Shown here piece by piece: positions 37,037 to 48,420 of a stretch of DNA of 64,000 nt. Under the pieces are notes generated by a model, which did no database searches, was not told the origin of the DNA, and was given only the letters and a program-made list of their open reading frames with translations. The stretch lies in the NCBI GenBank assembly GCA_023548195.1, contig JAJHZJ010000013.1:3393961-3457960 (forward strand). The letters are read 5' to 3'. Positions within the stretch are counted from its first letter, which is position 1; each line of letters begins with the position of its first letter. The position numbers and the translations under genes were made by a program. This DNA is from Bettongia penicillata ogilbyi. Lineage: Eukaryota > Chordata > Mammalia > Diprotodontia > Potoroidae.

Positions 37037-37733
37037 CACCTACACACATACACACACACATACACATACACACAGATACACACATACCCACACATACACA
37101 CATATACAGATACACACACATACTCACGCATATACACACATACACACACATACACACAAACATGCAGACACACGTACACACACACAGATACACACAAACA
37201 TATACACACATACACATACACACACGCACGCATACTCACACACATACACACATACACACACATACATATACACACATACATAAAGACATACACACACATA
37301 TACACACATACAAACACATAGACATACACACAACCATGCACACACACATACACATACACACATATACAGACACTGATGCACACACACATACACACACATA
37401 CACATACAGATACACACATACTCACACATACACACACATACACATAGACATACACACAAACATGCACACACATACACATACACACAGATACACACACATA
37501 CACACATATACCCATGCACACACATACACACATACACACAAACATACACATACACACCTACACACATACACATACACACAGATACAGACATACCCACAGA
37601 GATAGACACATATACACATACACACACATACACATACAGATACACACACATACGCACGCATACACACACACAATACACACAAACATGCACAGACACATGC
37701 ACACACAGATACACAGACACATACACAAACATA

Positions 37734-37815
37734 CACTTGCTTCTGTGATGGTGCTCAGATTCCATCTGAGCTTATCACCAGGGTTCAGTTTGTAACTGGT
37801 CCACGTGTAATGAAA
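37734..37815 (-). repeat. Island 14
   Basis: Inverted copy with GCTTCTGTGATGG start and CACGTGTAATGAAAC end. It lies 1656 bp after M5 start. Confidence 0.95.
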
Positions 37816-38141
37816 CATACACACATACACACACATACACACACACTTACACACCTACACACATACACATAAACACACATACACAAATACAGACATACAC
37901 ACATACAGAAACACACATACGCACGCATACACACACACAAAACACACAAACATGCACACACACATACACATACACACACAGATACACAGACACATACACA
38001 AACATAAACATACAGATACACACATACGCACGCATGCACACACATACACATACACACACATACGCACATACACACAAACATACACATACACACATACATA
38101 TACACACACATACATAAACACATACCGACACATAGACACAC

Positions 38142-39080
38142 ACATTACTACACCCTTTCTAGTTACCCTCAAGTATGCCACCAAGGCATTTTTATGCTGC
38201 CCTAAAGACTGGCTCTCCCTTACATCAGCTAAAAACTGCTTTTCGGAGTTGCCCCAGAAAGGCAGCCAAAGTTAAGCTGAGTTGCTCCTCCTGATCCTGC
38301 CCATCTTGCTAGTGCTGGATAGAGTATGAAGTCTGAGGGCAAGCATGGTCAAACCTGGAAAGTCTGCATTGGTAATGACCCAGACATGAAAAGACACAAA
38401 TTGTGCCTGTGTCTCTGGCATCTGGACCTCAGGAGATACTGAGATGTGTTAATAATAATACCATGAATGGCTACATTTGTTCAGTGCCTGCCATGTACCA
38501 GGAACTGTGCAGAACACTTTACCATGATCACCTCATATGATAGTCGCAAGAACCCCTTTGGAATAGGTGCTATCAACATCCCCATCTTAAGAGTTGAGAA
38601 AGCTGAGACAGACAGAGGTTCATTTTCGTGGTCATCCCATGCCTACCTGTAGCAGAAGGGAGAACATGGTATTGGAAATTGTACCCCCTGTATTACCTAG
38701 TCAATGGGGCCATAGGAGAGGGGCTTGACTTACTTTTGTTTCCGCAGTCTGTTATTTTCACCCCTCCAGAGTGTGAAGAAGTCATTTCTCATGGTCTTGC
38801 CTCAGAAGCAAGAAGTGTGGCTGAGGTCAGAAGCATTTCATGATCCCTGGGCCCACATCTCAGCTACCGTTACTAGCCTAGCCCTCCACTGTCTTACCTC
38901 CAGGGAACCTTCATCTACTTCACATTCTTCATGCTAGCAAAATGCTTTTTGCTCGGTGTCTGCTGTCCTGACGCTAACTCACCCAAACTACTGGTTCAAG
39001 ACCCTCCATAAATCCATTCTCCACTCACCCCAGACTACTTGACCATGCCTACATCACTACCAGTGTCTTTCTGAATATGA
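38142..39080 (+). repeat. Module M6 (23 bp-deleted form, no TG insertion)
   Basis: Same boundaries. Private changes are CTAAAGACTGGC, GATAGAGTATGAAGTC (a one-base insertion) and TTTCCGCAGTCTG. The deletion is seen at GGGCTTGACTTAC (about 38720). Confidence 0.93.
38450..38659 (-). mobile_element. MIR SINE in M6
   Basis: Passenger MIR; variants CATGATCACCTCATATG and GCTGAGACAGACAG. Confidence 0.82.
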
Positions 39081-39539
39081 CACATACACACATACACACA
39101 CATACGCATACACACACATACACACAGATACACACACACACAGATACACACATATGCACGCATACACACACACAATACACACACACGTACACACACATAC
39201 CGATACACACTCATACGCACGCATACACACACATACACACACACATACACACAAACATGCACACACAGATACACACAAACATACACACACATACAAATAC
39301 AGGTACACACACGCACACATACTCACACACATACACATACACAAATGCACACACATACATGTACACACATACATAAACACATACACACACATACACACAT
39401 ACATACACATAGACATACACACAACCATGCACACACACATACACATACACACATACAGACACAGATGGACACACACATACACACACATACACACATACAT
39501 ACACATAGACATACACCCAACCATGCACACCCGCATACA

Positions 39540-39565
39540 CATACACACATATATATATATACAGA
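39540..39565. repeat. (TA)n tract in the CA array
   Basis: Short run ACATATATATATATACAG, the longest TA run in the CA array. Probably a local expansion. Confidence 0.9.
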
Positions 39566-39833
39566 CACAGATACACACACATACACACACATAAACACAC
39601 AGATACACACACATACGCCTGCATACACACACATAAACACACACATACACACATACATATACACACATACGTACACATAGACATACATACAAACATGCAC
39701 ACACACATACACATACACACATACATGCAGATAAGAACACATACACATATAGATACACACATACGCACGCATACACACACATACACAGACATACACGTAC
39801 ACACACATACACCCACACATACACACACACATA

Positions 39834-39915
39834 CACCTGGCTCCATGATGATGCTCAGATTCCATCTGAGCTTATCACCAGGGTTCAGTTTGTGACTTGT
39901 CCATGTGTAATGACA
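39834..39915 (-). repeat. Island 15
   Basis: Inverted copy with CACCTGGCTCC start, ATGATGATGCTC (shared with island 5), TTTGTGACTTG and CCATGTG (E-box lost). Confidence 0.95.
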
Positions 39916-40726
39916 CATACACACATACACGCACATACACACACACATACACACACTTACACACCTACACACATACACATACGCACACAGATACAAACAT
40001 ACACACACATACAAATACACACACACGCATGCATACACACACAATACACACATACACACATACACAGACACAGATGCACACACACATACACAAACATACT
40101 TACCCACATACACACATACATACACATAGACATCCACACAAACATGCACACACACATACACATACACACATACACACACATACACACAGAGATACACACA
40201 CATACACACATACACACACAGATACACACATATGCACGCATACACACACATACACACACGTACGTACACATAGACATACACACAACCATGTACACACGCA
40301 TACACATACACACATATACAGACACAGATACACACACATACACACATACACTTAGAGATATGTACACATACACACACCCATACACACACATACACATAGA
40401 CGCATACACACACATACACATATACACATACATTCACATAGACATACACACAAACATGCACACACATACACATACACACACATACACACATACACACACA
40501 TACACATACAGATACACACACATACGCACGCATACACACACACAATACACACAAACATGCACAGACACATGCACACACAGATACACAGACACATACACAA
40601 ACATACACATACAGATACACACATACGCACGCATACACACACATACATATACACACACATACACACAAGCATACACACACATACATATACACACATTCAT
40701 AAACACATACACACACATAGACACAC

Positions 40727-41457
40727 ACATTACTACACCCTTTCTAGTTACCCTCAAGTATGCCACCAAAGCATTTTTATGCTGCCCTAAACACTGGCTC
40801 TCCCTTACATCAGCTAAAAACTGCTTTTCGGAGTTGCCCCAGAAAGGCAGCCAAACTTAAGCTAAGTTGCTCCTCCTGATCCTACCCATCCTGCTAGTAC
40901 TGGATAGAGATCAAGTCTGAGGGCAAGCATGGTCAAACCTGGAAAGTCTGCATTGGTAATGACCCAGACATGAAAAGACACAAATTGTGCCTGTGTCTCT
41001 GGCATCTGCACCTCAGGAGATACTGAGATGTGTTAATAATAACACCATGAATGGCTACATTTGTTCAGTGCCTGCCATGTACCAGGAACTGTGCAGAACA
41101 CTTTACCATGATCATCTCATATGATAGTCGCAAGAACCCCTTTGGAATAGGTGCTATCAACATCCCCATCTCAAGAGTTGAGAAAGCTGAGGCAGACAGA
41201 GGTTCATTTTCGTGGTCATCCCATGCCTACCTGTAGCAGAAGGGAGAACATGGTCTTGGAAATTGTACCCCCTGTATTACCTAGTCAATGGGGCCATAGG
41301 AGAGGGACTTTGTAGTCAGGTAAAGGCTTTTATGACTTACTTTTGTTTCTGCAGGCTGTTATATTCACCCCTCCAGAGTGTGAAGAAGTGATTTCTCATG
41401 GTCTTGCCTCAGAAGCAAGAAGTGTGGCTGAGGTCAGAAGCATTTCATGATCCCTGG
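40727..41457 (+). repeat. Module M7, truncated on the right (undeleted form)
   Basis: Starts at the usual boundary and keeps the 23 bp segment (GTCAGGTAAAGGCTTTTAT near 41317). It stops abruptly after CATTTCATGATCCCTGGA at 41457, where the CA array resumes. About 230 bp of the standard module are missing. Confidence 0.93.
41035..41243 (-). mobile_element. MIR SINE in M7
   Basis: Passenger MIR with CATCCCCATCTCAAGAG as a private change. Confidence 0.82.
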
Positions 41458-42426
41458 ACACACGCACGCAGACACACACATACACACACACACAAACATA
41501 CACATAGACACACATACACACTTACACACCTACACAAATACACATACATACACATACACAGCTACAGACATACACACACATACAGATACACACATACGCA
41601 CGCATGCACACACACAATACACAAAGACATACACACATACATATACACACATACGCACGCATACACACGTACACATACATACACACATACATAGACATAG
41701 ACATACGCACAACCATGCACACACACATACACACATATACAGACACAGATACACACATACACACACATACACACACATATACATACAGATACACACATAC
41801 GCACGCATACACACATACACACATACACACATACATACACATTGACATACGCAATATGCATATATATGCATAAACACACATACACATACACACACCTACA
41901 GACATACACATACACACATACACACACAAATACAGAAATACACACACATAAATATACACACACATACGCTGGCATACACACACATAATACACACACATAC
42001 ATACATACAGATACACACACATACGCACGCATACACACATACACACACATACACACATACATACACATTGACATACACACCACCATGCACACACACGTAC
42101 ACATACACACATATACAGACACAGGTACACACACACACACAGACACATACAGATACACACATACGCACGCATACACACATATACGCATACATACACACGT
42201 ACACATACACACGTACATACACATAGACATACAAACTAATATGCACACACATACACATACACACAGATACACACACAGATACACACACAGATACACACAC
42301 ATACACATAAAGATACACACATACGCACGCATACACACACATACACACACATAAACACACATACCCATACACACATACATATACACACATACCTAGACAC
42401 ATACACACACATACACGTACACATAC

Positions 42427-42508
42427 ACTTGCTTCAATAATGGTGCTCAGACTCCATCTGAGCTTATCACCAGGGTTCAGTTTGTAACTGCTCCACGTGT
42501 AATGACAC
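42427..42508 (-). repeat. Island 16
   Basis: Inverted copy with GCTTCAATAATGG and CAGACTCCATCTG (hairpin mismatch). CACGTG is retained. It lies 1700 bp after M7 start. Confidence 0.95.
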
Positions 42509-43151
42509 TTACACACATACACACACATACACACAGTGATACACACATACACACATACACATAAACACACATACACACAGAGATACAGAAATACACACAT
42601 ATATAGATACACATACGCACGCGTGCACACCCAATGCACACACACATACACACACATATATCTACACACTCATACGCAAGCATGCACACACATACACACA
42701 GATACACACATACACACATACATACACATAGATATACACACTACCATGCTCACACACATACACATACACACATATACAGACACAGATACACACATACACA
42801 TAAACACACCTACACACTTACATACACATAGAAATGCACACAAACATGCACACACACAAACACATGCACACATATACAGACACAGATACACAGACACATA
42901 CACACACATACACATACCAATACACACACATACGCACGGAAACACACACATACACACATAAATACACATAGAGATACACACAAACATGCAACCACATACA
43001 CATACACACATACACACATATACACACAAATATACACACATACACACACATACTCATACAGATACACACATAGGCACGCATACACACATATACACAGACA
43101 TGCACATGCACACACAAACACACACACACATACACATACCCATACAGACAT

Positions 43152-43234
43152 GCACTTGCCTCCATGATAGTGCTCAGATTCCATCTGAGCTTATCACCAG
43201 GGTTCAGTTTGTAACTGGTCCACGTGTAATGACA
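43152..43234 (-). repeat. Island 17
   Basis: Inverted copy with ATGATAGTGCTC and CACGTGTAATGACATAT. Confidence 0.95.
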
Positions 43235-43710
43235 TATACACACATACACACACATACACACACACATACACAGCTACAGACATTCACATACACACACACG
43301 CAGATACAGACACACACACACATACAGATACACATACATACGCATGCATACACACACAATACACACATACACACACATATAGATACACACACATACGCAT
43401 GCATACACACAATACACACACATACACACACATACAGATACACACAAATACGCACGCATACAGACACACGCATACACAGACATACACACATACACACAAA
43501 CATGAACAAACGTACACACGTACACACATGCATACACACAGATACACACACATACACACATACACATGCAGGTACACATATACGCACGCATACTCACACA
43601 CATACACCTAAACACACATACACACTCATACACATACACACACGTACATAAACACATACACACAGATACACACATACATACAAGCACACATACACATACA
43701 CACACACATA

Positions 43711-43793
43711 CACTTGCCTCCATGATGGTGCTCAGATTCCATCTGAGCTTATCACCAGGGATCAGTTTGTTACTGGTCCACGTGTAATAACAC
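43711..43793 (-). repeat. Island 18
   Basis: Inverted copy with GGGATCAGTTTGTTACTGG and CACGTGTAATAAC. Confidence 0.95.
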
Positions 43794-44103
43794 ATACACA
43801 CATACACACACACATACACACACACTTACACACCTACACACATAGACATATATACGCATACACACACAGATACAGACATACACACAAACATACACATACA
43901 CACCTACACACGCACACATACACACATACACACACAGATAAAGACATACACACATAGACACAATACACATAGACATGCACAAACACATACACACAGATAC
44001 ATACAGATATACACATACACATACAGATACACACATACGCACGCATACGCACACATACAGAGACATACACATACACACAGACACATACACATACACACAC
44101 ATA

Positions 44104-44184
44104 CGCTTGCCTCCATGATGGTACTCAGATTCCATCTGAGCTTATCACCAGGGTTCAGTTTGTAACTGGTCCACTTGTAATGAA
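44104..44184 (-). repeat. Island 19
   Basis: Inverted copy with GGTACTCAG and CCACTTGTAATGAAATAT. Its flanks also match those of island 11. Confidence 0.95.
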
Positions 44185-44458
44185 ATATACACACATACAC
44201 ACACATACACACACTTACACCCACATACACACACATACACACACATACACACACTTACACACACATACACACACACACACATACACACGCACTTACACAC
44301 CTACAGACATACACATACACACACAAGTACAGACCTACACACATATATAGATACACACACATACGCACGCATACACACACGTACACACACATGCACACAT
44401 ACATACACATAGACATACAACCATGCACACACACATACACATACACACACACACATAC

Positions 44459-44540
44459 ACTTGCCTCCATGATGGTGCTCAGATTCCATCTGACCTTATC
44501 ACCAGGGTTCAGTTTGTAACTGGTCCACTTGTAATGAAAC
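44459..44540 (-). repeat. Island 20
   Basis: Inverted copy with TCTGACCTTATC and CCACTTGTAATGAAAC (E-box lost). Confidence 0.95.
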
Positions 44541-44871
44541 ATACACACATACAGACACATACACACACACTTACACACGTACACACATATACATGCACAC
44601 ACAAATACAGACATACACACATACACAGATACACATATATACGCACGCATACACACACATACACACACATACACATACAGATACACATATACGCACGCAT
44701 ACTCACACACATACATATACAGATACACATATACGCACGCATACTCACACACATACACCTAAACACACATACACACATACACACACATACATATACACAC
44801 ACATACGTAAACACATACACACAGATTCACCCGTACATACAAACACACATACACATACACACACACACATA

Positions 44872-44954
44872 CACTTGCCTCCATGATGGTTCTCAGGTTC
44901 CATCTGAGCTTATCACCAGGTATCAGATTGTAACTGGTCCACGTGTAACGACAC
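44872..44954 (-). repeat. Island 21
   Basis: The most diverged island in its core: GGTTCTCAGGTTCC, GGTATCAGATTG and CACGTGTAACGAC. The hairpin is weakened. Confidence 0.94.
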
Positions 44955-45149
44955 ATACACACATACACACACACCTACAGACATACACATACACACATAC
45001 ACAAATACAGACATACACACATATACAGATACACACACACACGCACGCATACACACACGTGCACACACATACACACATACATACACACATACACATAGAC
45101 ATACACACAACCATGCACACACACATACACATACACACACACACACATA

Positions 45150-45232
45150 CACTTGCCTCCATGATGGTGCTCAGATTCCATCTGACCTTATCACCAGGGT
45201 TCAGTTTGTAACTGGTCCACGTGTAATGAAAC
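45150..45232 (-). repeat. Island 22
   Basis: Last island before the L1 junction: TCTGACCTTATC with CACGTGTAATGAAAC. Confidence 0.95.
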
Positions 45233-45318
45233 ATACACACATACAGACACATACACACACACACTTACACACCTACATACATACACAAACACAGATAGAG
45301 ACATACACACGCACACAC

Positions 45319-46215
45319 AGATAGACCAATTTCTGTAATGAATATAGATGCAAAAATTTTAAACAAGATACTAGCAGAACGAATTCAGCATCTTATCGCG
45401 AAAATAATACATTATGATCTGGTCGGATTCATACCAGGAATGCAGGGCTGGTTCAGTATCAGGAAACCTATTGATCATAGCAACAACAAAACTAACAAAG
45501 ACCACGTGATTATCTCAACAGATGTAGGAAAAGCTTTCAACAAAACACAACCCCCATTCCTACGAAAAACACTGGAGAACATAGAAACAGAGGGAACTTT
45601 CCATAAAATAATTAACCGCTATCTACCTAAAGCCTTCAACAAGCATGATATGCAATGGGGATAAGCTAGATGCATTTCCAAGAAGATCAGGGGTGAAACA
45701 AAGATGTCCATCAATTATCACCACTATTATTCAATATGGTACTAGAAATGTTACTGTCGCAATTAGACCAGGTGAAGAAACTGAAGGAATAGAACAGCCA
45801 AAGAAGATACTAAGTCATCACTCTTTGGAGAGAATAGGATGATCTACTTAGAGAATCCCAGAGACTCAAGGAACAAACTAGCTGCAATAACAAACAACTT
45901 CGGCAAAGTAGCAGGTGAAAAAATAAACCCACACAAATCTTCTGCATTCCTATGTATCAGCAACAAAGTCCAACAGCAAGAGAGAGAAAGAGAAATCCCA
46001 TTTCAAGCTAGGGTAGACACAATAAAAGACTTAGGAGTTTACCTGCCGGAACAAACCCAGGGACTATACGAACACAATTACCGGACGCTTCTCGCACAAA
46101 TAAAATCACTTTTAAGGAAGTGGAAAAACACCAGTTGTTCATGGGTAGGCCGAGCTAATATAATAAAAATGACAATTCTACCTAAATTAATTTACACATT
46201 GTGTGCATAACCAAT
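45319..46215 (+). pseudogene. L1 ORF2 remnant, RT to post-RT
   Basis: A 108-codon frame (45338-45664) encodes the RT fingers/palm region ([42 protein letters not shown], then [14 protein letters not shown]). A second frame (45645-45842) carries GVKQRCPSI, and a third (45839-46210) the post-RT part to KMTILPKLIYTL. The catalytic motif codons at 45822-45840 specify FGENR-type residues instead of [FY]xDD. Frameshifts join the frames, so no product is expected. The CA array abuts the RT coding sequence directly at ATAGACCAATTTC. Confidence 0.85.
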
Positions 46216-46665
46216 TAAACTATCCGGTAATCATTTTCTAGAACTGATAAAATTTTTTTTTCTTTTGCTCCTACACTGATCATTCCCTGATTATACCTTA
46301 AAGATATCTATTCATTGAATATGCATACTGTCTCTCTAAGAGAGTGCCTCGAAATCCACGTCCTTCCCAAACAAAGGACGAACACATCAGGTTGAGTTTC
46401 AGTTAGAAGCCCCAGTTTTGTGGAAGAAGGTGCAGTAAGCCTGCCAGAGAGAGAAGGGGGATTCTTTTTTAGAAGGCTTGATCCATGGCTGGCCAAGGTC
46501 GGAGAGTACCAACTCTTAGGAGCAGCTTTAGAACTAAGTAGAGTAATGTTTGGTAGTCTTCACTTGTCAATCCAAGTGATTCTGGGAGTTTCACTTAGGG
46601 AAATCATTTAAAGCTTTTTCAATTTCTTTTTTAAGAGGGCCTTAAGTATTTCATTTTTCTCTCCT
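46216..46665 (-). mobile_element. Second L1-like ORF2 fragment, antisense
   Basis: Same order and orientation as 10891-11290 (GTCTCTCTAAGAGAGTGCC, CCAGAGAGAGAAGGGGG, CACTTGTCAATCCAAGTGAT). It ends at 46665 in AAGTATTTCATTTTTCTC and then passes into unrelated sequence, unlike the other copies, where a TG/CA array or linker follows. Confidence 0.6.
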
Positions 46666-46689
46666 GCCTCATTACTAGTCTTCTGAACT

Positions 46690-47005
46690 CATTGATTCAT
46701 TATTTCATCGACCATAGTCTCAAGCCTTTTGGAGGAATTTCCCTTTACAATATTGCTGTCAGTGTATGTAATTGTGCTTTAATCTATCAGCTCATACGTC
46801 TTCCTAGATTTCACTTAATGCCTTTTATAACCTTATACTGTACAGTAATATCCTCTTCCATTCGTATGCCATATTTTCAGTCACTCTCTAATGGATGAAC
46901 ACACCCTCCGTCTTCAGTTGTTCGCTGTAGGATAAATGCTACCATATATATTTTGCATGTATCAATCCTTTCCTTCTTTGGTCTCTTTGGAGTATAAAAT
47001 TATTA
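46690..47005 (-). mobile_element. L1 3'UTR fragment, antisense
   Basis: Plus-strand phrases match the antisense of mammalian L1 3' ends: a degraded 'ttctgctc...catcagttcatacg' stretch, CTGTACAGTAATATCCTCTT, GCCATATTTTCAGTCACTC, AATGGATGAACACACCCTC and TCCTTCTTTGGTCTCTTTGG. It aligns by eye with 49900-50145 and 54100-54330. Confidence 0.65.
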
Positions 47006-48169
47006 ACTAGAATAAAATAAGGATGAAAAATCTACTTCACCAATAAAGTACAGGTACAGGTATTATTAGGCAGTGATTTTTCTCAAAAATCCTGGCCTTT
47101 GAGAGCAAGCACTCCAAGCTCTAATTGAATCAGTAGTGTAATATGGGTGAACTAGAGAGCTAGAGCTATCTTTGCTGAAATAAGAAATGAACATACCCAG
47201 ACCGAGGAAGGCAATCATCTCTCTGTACCTTGCCCCATTAAGTGCACATCCAAAAGGCAGTATGAAGTTTATTGGTAAAGTAGAAAGTGCAGTCATAATG
47301 ATTGGTGGTCTTCAGGCCCTGCCAGCTTATCTAGGGAGAAACCGGTCAGGATTAGCTGTGTAAAAAATGGTATATGCAGGAATTGTGGCAGTTTTCAAGT
47401 ATTTGAAAGGCAGTCACATGGAAGAGAGGTGAGTCCTATGTGTCAGAATGCCAAGCAGTGGAAAACAAAGTCACTAAAATTCCAGCTGACAAAAACGAGA
47501 ATGGGTGTTCTCAAGAGGTGGTCACTTGTCTATCCCAACAGGTCTTTAGGGAGAAAGTTGCTAACAGGCCCTAAGGTTATTTGCTTTTGGGGGGTTTTGT
47601 TGAAGTTTGGGTTGACATATGTGGATGCCTCGGTCCTCAGAACTCATAATTTCTGGGGGGTTTTCAAGAGATGATTTTTGATATATGTGTTGTCGATTGT
47701 CGGTGGATAGATCTCCATTAGGGGATGAGTGATTCCTTTGAATATTTCTATGATTTTAAAACATCACGATTTCATAGATTATGCTTAATGAAGCTATTTA
47801 GTCTCTCCTGATTTTGATTCTCTTGGTTATTGGTGCAGGGATGAGGATATTGTGTGGTTTTTATATCTAATCTTATCCTATGTTCCTCTTCTCAACAGAT
47901 AAGAAAATCTTGAAGTATAATTCCATTTTCATCTAACTTTGGGTTTCCTTAAGTGCTTAACTGTATGATCTTGCTACAATTTATGTTAATATGTAGTATA
48001 TGGTTGAGAACCCAAATTTATATTCAGCCACATCCAATTGTTAACGAAGCTTTCTGTTTGCTTCGGAAACTAACATTTTAAATAATTGTGGTAGAAAATT
48101 ATTTTAGCTCTTTCTGCTGTCCCTGGGGTTCATTTTACACAGTATTTATTCCTTTGACCTGTTTCCTTT
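47006..48169. other. Unassigned, apparently low-copy DNA
   Basis: This is one of the few intervals without an internal match in the window. 47375-47430 (TCAAGTATTTGAAAGGCAGT, CACATGGAAGAGAG) resembles a known old interspersed-repeat phrase but I cannot name it. The 76-codon minus frame (47066-47296) and 81-codon plus frame (47429-47674) show no motif I recognise and are near chance length. Confidence 0.4.
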
Positions 48170-48420
48170 TTTTAACAGGCGACAATGGATAATCTTCAAC
48201 ACCAAGTGCAAGATCAAACGATCAAAACGCATTAATTGATGCTTTCGTGGACCCATCGATAGAGTGTCACTTAATGGACCTCTCCATCACCTGCTCATCT
48301 GCTGCTTCTAGGGAATCTCGAAAATTCCATATTTGACTGAACCACCTTGTCAACACCCAGTTAGTAGTGAAGCAATTACCCTATATGTGAATAAACTTCA
48401 TTTTCCTCCAGAGAAGAAAA
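48170..48420 (+). other. Exon-like segment with acceptor and polyadenylation signal
   Basis: A strong pyrimidine tract and acceptor (CCTTTTTTTAACAG, ending about 48178) is followed by GCGACAATGG. An AATAAA lies at about 48392, with a T-rich stretch (CATTTTTTTGCAC) about 30 bp later. This could be the terminal exon of an unrecognised or non-coding transcript, or a degraded pseudogene. No frame is long (48 codons at most before a stop) and I recognise no protein. Confidence 0.25.

Larger units (their letters stand above)
22508..45318 (-). repeat. Composite CA-rich satellite array (~22.8 kb)
   Basis: A degenerate ACAC/ACAT tract with recurrent longer phrases: ACATACGCACGCATACACAC, CATAGACATACACACAAACA and ACAGATACACAGACACATAC. 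It contains 18 copies of the 82 bp island and 7 copies of the ~1 kb module M. From M2 to island 16 it shows higher-order order: M, CA tract, island, CA tract. The strand is given as minus because islands here are inverted relative to the left TG array. Long open frames on both strands (up to 505 codons at 39211-40728, minus) are artefacts of stop-poor dinucleotide-like repeats. Confidence 0.95.

Noticed and set aside
39211..40728. 505-codon minus-strand open frame rich in Cys, Val, Tyr and Met
   Set aside because: TG/TATG repeats rarely form TAA, TAG or TGA, so many frames on both strands are open together. There is no domain or start context, and it crosses an island. Same judgement for all similar frames in 11.4-13.6, 22.5-45.3 and 63.75-64.0 kb.
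11711..45232. CRISPR-like array (regular conserved units separated by spacers)
   Set aside because: Units are ~82 bp, spacers are hundreds to thousands of bases of CA tract, and the context is clearly mammalian.
22508..45318. A repeat-rich silencing RNA locus such as marsupial RSX
   Set aside because: The array is CA/TG and not the short GC-rich tandem motifs I associate with RSX, and there is no sign of an RSX-like exon structure. I cannot place the window on a chromosome.
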